From CAIOSQ01 sp044359885 (GTDB taxonomy: Bacteria; Pseudomonadota; Alphaproteobacteria; CACIAM-22H2): a stretch of DNA of 9,064 bases. Both the position numbers and the translations under genes were made by a program. Numbering within the stretch: the stretch's first letter is position 1; each line of letters opens with the position of its first letter. This document shows, one piece after another, positions 1 to 5,452 of this stretch. The notes beneath the pieces are model-generated. The model saw nothing but the letters and a program-made list of their open reading frames with translations, was not told the DNA's origin and did not search any database. Location of the stretch: positions 1 to 9,064 of the forward strand of contig JBIKLI010000174.1 of NCBI GenBank assembly GCA_044359885.1, given 5' to 3'.

Positions 1-1988
1 GCGTAGCCGCCATGCAGCTGTCCGTCGAGCAGCAGCGGGTTGACCACGACGCCGACATCGACCGCGGCGTCGAAGCGCGTCACGCGCGCGGCGCCGGTGG
101 CCGGGTCGACCTCGACCTCGCAGCGCGCCACGCCGGTCGGCCAGGTCTCGACCGTGCCGGCGAAGTCGGCGCGGCCCTCGATCGCGCCGAGCCGCGCCGC
201 GACCTCGAACAGGCCGATCCGCCGGTCGGTGCCGACGACCGCGAAGGCGCCGCCGGCATAGACGACGTCGACCGCCGAGGCTTCGAGCAGATCGGCGGCC
301 GCGTCGCGCGCGGCGGCGATCGCGGCGTCGGCGGCGCGCCTGAGCGTCGTGCTCGACACGATCGTCGAGGACGAGCCACCGGTCCCGCCGCCGCGCGGAA
401 TGCGCGCGCTGTCGCCCTGCACGACGCGCACGCGCGCAACGTCGACGCCGAAGGTCGCGGCGACGACCTGGGCGAAGGCGGTGGCGTGGCCCTGGCCCTG
501 GCTCTGGGTGCCGGTGCGGGCCTCGATCGTGCCGTCCGCGGCGACGCAGACGATCGAGGTCTCGTCGCCCCACCCGCCCGAGCCGTGGAGATGGCAGGCA
601 TAGCCGCGGCCGACCCTGAGGCCACGCGCGCGCGCTTCGGCGCGGCGGGCGGAGAAGCCCGCTTCGTCGCCGGCGGCATGCGCGGTGTCGAGCAGCCGAC
701 CGAAATCGCCGCTGTCGTAGCGGTAGCCGAGCGCGGTGCGGTGCGGAAAATCGTCGCGCCGCACGAGATTCAGCCGGCGGAGCTCGACCGGGTCGCGACC
801 GGTCTCGCGCGCGGCGACGTCGACCAGCCGCTCCACCAGCACAAGCGTCTCGGGCTTGCCTGCGCCGCGGAAGGCGTCCACGGGCGCGGTGTTCGTCAAG
901 GCGCAGCGCATGGCGATATGCGCGGCCGGGATGTCGTAGAGCGAGGCCAGGACCTTGGCCATGCCCCCGGTGGTGATGGACGGCGTCACCGCCGAGACAT
1001 AGGCGCCGTAATTCGCGACCGCGTCGACGCGGATGGCGAGGAAGCGGCCGTCGGCGTCGAGCGCCAGCTCGGCCGTCGCCAGGAGATCGCGGGCATGGGT
1101 GTCGGCCAGATGATGCTCGCTGCGCTCCTGCACCCAGCGCACCCCGCGTCCCAGCGCGCGTGCGGCGAAGCAGACCAGCGCCTGTTCGGGATAGGGCGGC
1201 AGCTTCGGTCCGAAACCGCCGCCGACATCCTCGCTGACGACGCGCAGCGCCGCGCGCGGGATCTTCAGGATATGGTCGCAGAGCAGCCGGTGGATGACGT
1301 GCACCCCTTGCGAGGGCGTCGTCAGCGTCGTCGTGCCGGTCGCGACGTCGTGCTCGGCCAGCGCCGCGCGCGGTTCGACATAGCTTGCCAGGATGCGCGC
1401 TGCGCGGAACGAGACGCGCGCCACATGCGCGGCGCGCGCGAACGCGGCGTCGGTCGCCGCCGCGTCGCCCTTGCGCCAGTCGCAGACCAGGTTCCAGGGG
1501 ACATCGTCGTGGACCAGCGGAGCGCCAGGGGCGAGCGCGGCGTCGCCGGTCACCACGGCCGGCAGTTCCTGGTAGTCGACCGCGATCGCCTCGGCGGCGT
1601 CGCGCGCGATGTCCAGGGTCTCGGCGACGACCATCGCGACGATCTCGCCGACATGGCGCACGCGGTCGGGGGCCATCGGCAGCCGCGGCGGCTCGGCATG
1701 GCGCCTTCCGTCGGCGCCGAAGATCTCGACCAGGCAGGGATTATGGCCGAGGCCGGCCGCGACGGTGTCGGCCGCGATGTAGACGGCCGCGACGCCCGGG
1801 ATCGCGCGCGCGGCGGCGACGTCGATCGCGCGGATGCGCGCATGGGCATGCGGCGAGCGCAGGAACAGGGCCTGCAGCGTGCCGGCCGGCGCGCGGTCGG
1901 CGGCGAATCTGCCGCCCCCGGTCAGCAGGCGCGGATCTTCCAGCCGGCGCAGCGGCTGCCCCAGACCCGGAAGGACGTCATAGGCCAT
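1..1988 (-). CDS. Molybdopterin-binding large subunit, xanthine dehydrogenase/CoxL family (partial, C-terminus off the left edge)
   Basis: This is the large catalytic subunit of a molybdenum hydroxylase, which hydroxylates a carbon centre using water and passes electrons to FAD and 2Fe-2S partner subunits. About 662 codons are present; the family is usually about 770 residues, so the C-terminal part with the expected catalytic glutamate lies outside. Visible motifs are LEDPRLLTG near the N-terminus, GGGFGPK at residues 256-262, AFRGAGKPE at 372-380 and GQGHATAFAQ at about 498-507, all expected in the cofactor-binding domains. The active-site loop is AFRGAGK and not the AYRCSFR of genuine aerobic CO dehydrogenase, so CO oxidation is unlikely. 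The start is the ATG at 1988, preceded 7 nt upstream by GAGGGGG. The FeS and FAD subunit genes are not in the window and may lie further left. The substrate is unknown. Confidence 0.93.
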   Translation of the reverse strand, partial: MAYDVLPGLGQPLRRLEDPRLLTGGGRFAADRAPAGTLQALFLRSPHAHARIRAIDVAAARAIPGVAAVYIAADTVAAGLGHNPCLVEIFGADGRRHAEPPRLPMAPDRVRHVGEIVAMVVAETLDIARDAAEAIAVDYQELPAVVTGDAALAPGAPLVHDDVPWNLVCDWRKGDAAATDAAFARAAHVARVSFRAARILASYVEPRAALAEHDVATGTTTLTTPSQGVHVIHRLLCDHILKIPRAALRVVSEDVGGGFGPKLPPYPEQALVCFAARALGRGVRWVQERSEHHLADTHARDLLATAELALDADGRFLAIRVDAVANYGAYVSAVTPSITTGGMAKVLASLYDIPAAHIAMRCALTNTAPVDAFRGAGKPETLVLVERLVDVAARETGRDPVELRRLNLVRRDDFPHRTALGYRYDSGDFGRLLDTAHAAGDEAGFSARRAEARARGLRVGRGYACHLHGSGGWGDETSIVCVAADGTIEARTGTQSQGQGHATAFAQVVAATFGVDVARVRVVQGDSARIPRGGGTGGSSSTIVSSTTLRRAADAAIAAARDAAADLLEASAVDVVYAGGAFAVVGTDRRIGLFEVAARLGAIEGRADFAGTVETWPTGVARCEVEVDPATGAARVTRFDAAVDVGVVVNPLLLDGQLHGGY

Positions 1989-1995
1989 GTCGCGG

Positions 1996-2002
1996 CCCCC
2001 TC
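1996..2002 (-). promoter_or_regulatory. Ribosome binding site of the molybdenum hydroxylase gene
   Basis: GAGGGGG on the minus strand lies 7 nt before the ATG at 1988. It supports that start; the next ATG upstream is out of frame and meets a stop after three codons. Confidence 0.6.
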
Positions 2003-2019
2003 TATGGTCGCATGGCCGA

Positions 2020-2048
2020 CATATAGCCGGACCGCCGCGCTTTGTCCG
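2020..2048 (-). promoter_or_regulatory. Putative sigma70-type promoter, leftward
   Basis: On the minus strand, CGGACA (2043-2048) and TATATG (2020-2025) are separated by 17 bp, each matching 4 of 6 positions of the -35 and -10 consensus. Transcription would begin about 25 nt before the hydroxylase start codon. The -35 box overlaps the one proposed for the rightward promoter. This is a pattern match only. Confidence 0.4.
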
Positions 2049-2070
2049 ATCCCGCCGCACCTGCTAGAAA
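2042..2070 (+). promoter_or_regulatory. Putative sigma70-type promoter, rightward
   Basis: TTGTCC (2042-2047) and TAGAAA (2065-2070) are 17 bp apart and each match 4 of 6 consensus positions. A start near 2077 would leave a leader of about 30 nt before the GTG start of the hydrolase gene. This is a pattern match only. Confidence 0.4.
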
Positions 2071-2091
2071 CCGACCCGCTCGTTCAAGCCC

Positions 2092-2101
2092 AGAGGAGGA
2101 G
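2092..2101 (+). promoter_or_regulatory. Strong ribosome binding site for a GTG start
   Basis: AGAGGAGGAG lies 5 nt before the GTG at 2107. It is close to the ideal Shine-Dalgarno sequence and decides the GTG start of the hydrolase gene. Confidence 0.8.
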
Positions 2102-2106
2102 ACGAC

Positions 2107-2952
2107 GTGAAACTGGTTCGATTCGGCCAGCCCGGCAGCGAGAAGCCCGGCATCATCGACGCGCAAGGCGCCATCCGCGACCTGTCGGGGATCGTGTCCG
2201 ACATCGGCGGCGCGGTGCTGGAGGCGGCCAGCCTCGACCGGCTGCGAAAGCTCGACCTGTCGAAGCTGCCGACGGCGCCGGCCGGCGTGCGGCTGGGCGC
2301 CTGCGTGGGCGGAGCGCGGAACTTCTACGCGGTCGGCCTCAATTACGTCGATCACGCCAAGGAGACCAATTCGCCGATCCCGAAGGAGCCGATCCTCTTC
2401 AACAAGGCGACCTCCTGCATCGTCGGACCGGACGACGACATCATGATCCCCAAAGGCTCGGTCAAGACCGACTGGGAGGTCGAGCTCTGCGTCGCGATCG
2501 GCAAGCGTGCGCGCTACGTCACTGAGGCCGAGGCGCTGTCCTACGTCGCCGGCTATTGCGTGTGCAACGACGTCTCCGAGCGCGAATACCAGATGGAGCG
2601 CGGCGGACAGTGGATGAAGGGCAAGGGCTGCGAGACCTTCGGCCCGATCGGTCCCTGGCTGGTCACCGCCGACGAGATCGAGGACGTCCAGAACCTGTCG
2701 ATGTATCTCGAGGTCAACGGCGAGCGGGTCCAGAAGGGCTCGACCGCCACGATGATCTTCGGCGTCGCGCACATCATCCACTACATGTCGCAGTTCATGG
2801 TGCTGGAGGCCGGCGACCTGATCACGACCGGCACGCCGCCCGGCGTGGGCGCCGGCTTCAAGCCGCCGCGCTTCCTCAAGGCCGGCGACCGGATGCGCGT
2901 CGGCATCGAGGGCCTGGGCGAGCAGAACCAGAACGTCGTCGCCTGGCGTTGA
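2107..2952 (+). CDS. Fumarylacetoacetate hydrolase (FAH) family protein
   Basis: This 281-residue protein belongs to the FAH superfamily. Members are metal-dependent enzymes that cleave C-C bonds of acylpyruvates, decarboxylate oxaloacetate, or isomerise and hydrate ring-cleavage products. The N-terminal 60 or so residues are the usual variable cap. The catalytic core follows: GLNYVDHAKE (77-86) gives the lid His83 and Glu86. The Mg/Mn ligands are Glu124 and Glu126 (in DWEVEL) and Asp155 (in NDVSERE), with the same 2 and 29 residue spacing as in FAHD1. TTGTPPGVGAG (240-250) is the conserved C-terminal loop. All expected active-site residues are present, so it should be active. It diverges from the molybdenum hydroxylase gene, which suggests a shared catabolic pathway. 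Relatives are annotated as ureidoglycolate lyase, acylpyruvase or HpcE-type isomerase; sequence alone does not separate these. Confidence 0.93.
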   Translation: MKLVRFGQPGSEKPGIIDAQGAIRDLSGIVSDIGGAVLEAASLDRLRKLDLSKLPTAPAGVRLGACVGGARNFYAVGLNYVDHAKETNSPIPKEPILFNKATSCIVGPDDDIMIPKGSVKTDWEVELCVAIGKRARYVTEAEALSYVAGYCVCNDVSEREYQMERGGQWMKGKGCETFGPIGPWLVTADEIEDVQNLSMYLEVNGERVQKGSTATMIFGVAHIIHYMSQFMVLEAGDLITTGTPPGVGAGFKPPRFLKAGDRMRVGIEGLGEQNQNVVAWR

Positions 2953-2960
2953 GGTCCGCT

Positions 2961-2986
2961 GGCGCGGCGCCGTCCGGCGCCGCGCC
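2961..2986 (+). terminator. Perfect 11-bp GC hairpin after the FAH-family gene (terminator-like, no T-tract)
   Basis: GGCGCGGCGCC (2961-2971) and its exact complement (2976-2986) enclose the loop GTCC, 8 nt after the hydrolase stop codon. No run of T follows, so it is not a classical intrinsic terminator. It may protect the 3' end of the mRNA or reduce readthrough into azlC, which starts 24 nt later. Confidence 0.45.
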
Positions 2987-3010
2987 GCGGCCGGCGCGGG
3001 CAATCCGGTC

Positions 3011-3715
3011 ATGACGCCGTCGCGCCCGGTCCCCTTCACGCGCGCCGGCATCCGCCATGGGCTGTGGCGCGGGGCGACCTTGTCGCCCGGCGTGCTGGTC
3101 TACGGGATCGTCTTCGGCGTGCTCGCCGGCGAGGCTGGCCGCAGCGCGCTCGAGGCCGTCCTGATGAGCGCGTTGATCCACTCCGGCAGCGCCCAGATCG
3201 CGGCGTTGCAGGGCATGGCGGCCGGCCCCTGGGTGGCGCCGATCGTCGCCACGATCCTGCTGACCAATGCACGCTACGTGCTCTACGGCGCGGCCCTGCG
3301 CCCCTGGTATCCGGGAACTCCGCCGGCCGGCGTCTATCCCAGCCTGTTCCTGCTCGGCGACGGCAACTGGGCGCTGGCGATGCGCGAGCATGCCGAAGGT
3401 CGCCACGACGCCGGTTTCCTGCTGGGCTCGGGCCTGGCGCAGTTCGTCCCCTGGGTGGCGGGTACCTGGATCGGCCATTCGGCGGGCAGCGCCGTCGCCG
3501 ACCCGAAGCGGTTCGGGATGGATTTCATGATCGTGGCACTGGCCGCGGCCATGGCGACCGCGTTCTGGCGCGGCCGCGACAGCCTGCTGCCGGCCGGGGT
3601 CGCGCTTGGCCTTGCGCTGGTGACGCATGCCGTCGCGCCGGGGGGCTGGGTCGCCCTGATCGCCGGTCTCGGTGGCGCCGCAGCCGCCTGGATCGCGCAT
3701 GGCGACAAGCGCTGA
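3011..3715 (+). CDS. azlC: AzlC family branched-chain amino acid exporter, large subunit
   Basis: This 234-residue, strongly hydrophobic inner-membrane protein is the large subunit of the AzlCD/YgaZH exporter family. Characterised members export branched-chain amino acids and analogues such as 4-azaleucine, or methionine. Family signatures are GSAQ at 59-62, NARYVLYG at 86-93 in the central membrane region, and FGMDF at 168-172. Several membrane segments can be read, including about 25-43, 74-95, 136-155 and 171-186, with two more at the C-terminus. Length is normal for the family. The ATG at 3011 has no good Shine-Dalgarno sequence, so translation may depend on upstream context. It overlaps the small-subunit gene by 17 nt, which implies translational coupling. 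The exported compound in this organism is unknown. Confidence 0.93.
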   Translation: MTPSRPVPFTRAGIRHGLWRGATLSPGVLVYGIVFGVLAGEAGRSALEAVLMSALIHSGSAQIAALQGMAAGPWVAPIVATILLTNARYVLYGAALRPWYPGTPPAGVYPSLFLLGDGNWALAMREHAEGRHDAGFLLGSGLAQFVPWVAGTWIGHSAGSAVADPKRFGMDFMIVALAAAMATAFWRGRDSLLPAGVALGLALVTHAVAPGGWVALIAGLGGAAAAWIAHGDKR

Positions 3716-4007
3716 GTTCCTGATCGCGCTGGCGGCGATGGCTGCAGCCTCCTATGCCTGCCGGCTCGGCGGCTTCGTGGCGATGCGTTTCGTCGCGGTG
3801 ACGCCGCGGCTGGAGGCGGCGCTGCGCGCCGTGCCGCTGTCGGTGATGATCGGCATCGCGGCTCCGGCGCTGGCCGATGGCGGCGACTTGCCCGAATGGG
3901 CTGGCCTCGCCGCGGTCGTCCTGACGATGCGTCTGACGCGCAACGATCCGCTGGCCGCGGTCGTCGGCGTGGCCGCCGTCGCGGTCGCGCGCGCGATCGC
4001 GGGCTGA
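3699..4007 (+). CDS. azlD: AzlD family amino acid exporter, small subunit
   Basis: This 102-residue membrane protein has three to four hydrophobic segments and is the partner of AzlC in the two-component exporter. Family features are SYACRLGGF near residues 18-26, PRLEAALRAVPLSVM at 36-50, and a C-terminal segment starting RNDPLAAVVG (71-80). The ATG at 3699 gives the usual family length and begins inside the end of azlC (17-nt overlap). An in-frame GTG at 3672 would add nine residues (MAPQPPGSR) that look like readthrough of an alternative frame, so it was not chosen. Coupled translation would help produce the two subunits together. Confidence 0.9.
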   Translation: MATSAEFLIALAAMAAASYACRLGGFVAMRFVAVTPRLEAALRAVPLSVMIGIAAPALADGGDLPEWAGLAAVVLTMRLTRNDPLAAVVGVAAVAVARAIAG

Positions 4008-4055
4008 AGGCCGTGGCCGGCGGGGTTATCATGCGAATGTCGTTTGCCAGCCCGG

Positions 4056-4063
4056 GGAGGGGA
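4056..4063 (+). promoter_or_regulatory. Ribosome binding site of the Ldh-family dehydrogenase gene
   Basis: GGAGGGGA lies 7 nt before the ATG at 4071. It favours this start over an in-frame TTG at 4044, which has no comparable site. Confidence 0.6.
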
Positions 4064-4070
4064 TGCAGAG

Positions 4071-5174
4071 ATGGCCGAGACTGACGATCTGCACATACAG
4101 GCCGCCGTGCTCGAGGATTTCGTGGCGCGCATCTTCCGGGCGGCCGGATGCTCCGCGGCCGAGGCCGGGCGCGTCGCCCACTATCTTCTTGCGGCCAACC
4201 TGACCGGCCATGACAGCCATGGCGTGGTGCGTGTGCCCCGCTATGTCGAGGCGCTGGCCACGGGTGCGGTCTTCGCCGACCGCGAGGTCGAAACCGTCCT
4301 CGAGAACGACGCCATGGCGGTGCTCGACGGTCGCATGGGGCTGGGTCAGACGGTGACACCGCAGGCGGTCGAGCGCGGGGTCGCCAAGGCGCTGCGCGCC
4401 GGGGCGGCGGTGATCGCGCTGCGCAATGCCGGACATATCGGGCGGGTCGGCGACTGGGCCGAGCTGGCGGCGTCGCGCGGCGTGATCTCGATCCACTTCG
4501 TCAACGGCTACAGCAGCCTGCTGGTGGCTCCGTTCGGCGGCGCCGAGCGGCGCTTCTCGACGGCGCCGTTCTGCGTCGGCGTGCCACGTGCCGGCCAGGA
4601 TCCCGTGGTGCTCGACTTCGCCACCTCGCTGGTCGCCGAGGGCAAGGTTCTGGTCGCCTCCAATGGCGGCAAGCCGATCCCGGACGACGCGCTGATCGGC
4701 CCGGACGGGGCGATGTCGGGCGATCCGCGCCTCCTCTACGGCGAGATCGCGGACACCGACCGGCGCGACGCGCGCAGAGGGCCGGGCGCCATCCGTGCCT
4801 TCGGCGGGCATAAGGGATCCGGGCTGGCGCTGATCTGCGAATTGCTGGGGGGCCTTCTCACCGGCAACGGGGCTGCCGGGCCGGCGACGCCCGAGGCGCC
4901 GGGCCAGCCGCGTCGCTTCCGCAACGGCATGCTGTCGATCTATCTCGCCCCGTCGCATTTCGGGTCGGCGGCCGAATTCGACGCCGCGGCGACCAGCTAT
5001 GTCGAATTCGTCCGTTCGGCCCGCCCAGCGGTGCCCGGCGGGGCGGTGATGACGCCGGGCGAGCCCGAAGCGCGCACCCGCGCCGCGCGGCTGGCCGCCG
5101 GTGTGCCGATGCCGCGTGTCGCCTGGGCGGCGATCCTGGCGGCGGCGGCGCGGCTGGGTGTCGCCCCGCCATGA
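4071..5174 (+). CDS. Malate/L-lactate dehydrogenase (Ldh/YiaK/AllD) family oxidoreductase
   Basis: This 367-residue cytoplasmic NAD(P)-dependent oxidoreductase belongs to the Ldh_2 family, which is unrelated to classical Rossmann-fold lactate and malate dehydrogenases. Members include 2,3-diketo-L-gulonate reductase, ureidoglycolate dehydrogenase, sulfolactate dehydrogenase and piperideine-2-carboxylate reductase. The motif GHDSHGVVRVPRY (46-58) carries His50, which aligns by its SHGV context with catalytic His44 of E. coli YiaK. Other signatures are GHIGRVG (121-127), RFSTAPFCVGVP (161-172), LDFATS (181-186) and GGHKGSGLAL (245-254), the last usually involved in cofactor and dimer contacts. 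Length is normal. It follows azlD by 63 bp and could be co-transcribed with it. The substrate cannot be assigned; pairing with an FAH-family gene makes a ureidoglycolate or 2-hydroxyacid role possible. Confidence 0.92.
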   Translation: MAETDDLHIQAAVLEDFVARIFRAAGCSAAEAGRVAHYLLAANLTGHDSHGVVRVPRYVEALATGAVFADREVETVLENDAMAVLDGRMGLGQTVTPQAVERGVAKALRAGAAVIALRNAGHIGRVGDWAELAASRGVISIHFVNGYSSLLVAPFGGAERRFSTAPFCVGVPRAGQDPVVLDFATSLVAEGKVLVASNGGKPIPDDALIGPDGAMSGDPRLLYGEIADTDRRDARRGPGAIRAFGGHKGSGLALICELLGGLLTGNGAAGPATPEAPGQPRRFRNGMLSIYLAPSHFGSAAEFDAAATSYVEFVRSARPAVPGGAVMTPGEPEARTRAARLAAGVPMPRVAWAAILAAAARLGVAPP

Positions 5175-5192
5175 CGACGCTTGTTCTTGGAA

Positions 5193-5233
5193 TGTTCCCT
5201 CGTTCACGCGACTCGGTGATTTCGTAGGGAACA
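5193..5233. promoter_or_regulatory. Inverted repeat TGTTCCCT-N25-AGGGAACA with nested TCAC/GTGA
   Basis: The arms at 5193-5200 and 5226-5233 are exact 8-bp complements. A second 4-bp pair (5204-5207 with 5216-5219) is nested inside with an 8-nt loop. It lies 18 nt after the dehydrogenase stop and about 220 nt before the RTX start. No T-tract follows. It could be an operator for the RTX gene or an RNA hairpin ending the upstream transcript. Confidence 0.4.
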
Positions 5234-5439
5234 GACGATCCACCCACGACATATGGCGTGTCGCGCCCGTCGCCGCAGCCAGTTTCGCGGCCTGGCCGTG
5301 CGCCGACCGCCGGGGGCGAATCTCCTTTGTGCTTTCCACAGCTAAGCGGCGTCGGTTAATGTAAGAACTCCAGGGGGATTGCGCATCGAATGCCTCGGAT
5401 GGCAGCCGCCGCTGGCCGCCGCGCAATCCGGATGTTTTC

Positions 5440-5445
5440 GGAGGA
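5440..5445 (+). promoter_or_regulatory. Ribosome binding site that decides the RTX protein start
   Basis: GGAGGA lies 7 nt before the ATG at 5453. The earlier in-frame ATGs at 5390, 5399 and 5432 have no comparable site, so 5453 is preferred. Confidence 0.7.
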
Positions 5446-5452
5446 CTGGTCC

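Larger units (their letters stand above)
5175..5452 (+). other. 278-bp intergenic region upstream of the RTX gene
   Basis: This is the largest non-coding gap in the window and is less GC-rich than its surroundings. It contains an inverted repeat at 5193-5233, described separately. A weak promoter-like pair, TTTCCA (5333-5338) and TAATGT (5357-5362), matches the consensus poorly and is not called. An in-frame ATG at 5390 extends the RTX reading frame but lacks a ribosome binding site. No convincing small gene or RNA was seen. Confidence 0.5.

Noticed and set aside
12..2525. An 837-codon open frame on the plus strand covering the hydroxylase gene and part of the FAH-family gene
   Set aside because: It is antisense to a well-supported molybdenum hydroxylase and overlaps the FAH-family gene in another frame. 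Its product is Arg/Gly/Asp-rich with no recognisable motif, as expected from the lack of stops in GC-rich DNA.
2002..3051. A 349-codon minus-strand open frame opposite the FAH-family gene
   Set aside because: The sense strand has all FAH active-site residues, so this is a shadow frame.
4044..4070. TTG start at 4044 for the Ldh-family dehydrogenase
   Set aside because: The ATG at 4071 has a good ribosome binding site and gives the normal family length.
5333..5362. Promoter-like pair TTTCCA/TAATGT before the RTX gene
   Set aside because: The -10 match is only 3 of 6 and the spacer is 18 bp, which is too weak to call.
4029..5426. A 465-codon open frame on the minus strand opposite the Ldh-family dehydrogenase
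   Set aside because: The plus strand encodes clear catalytic motifs here. The antisense product is low-complexity and Arg-rich, without family signature.
5390..5452. Longer start for the RTX protein at ATG 5390
   Set aside because: The added 21 residues have no ribosome binding site before them, while ATG 5453 has GGAGGA at 7 nt.
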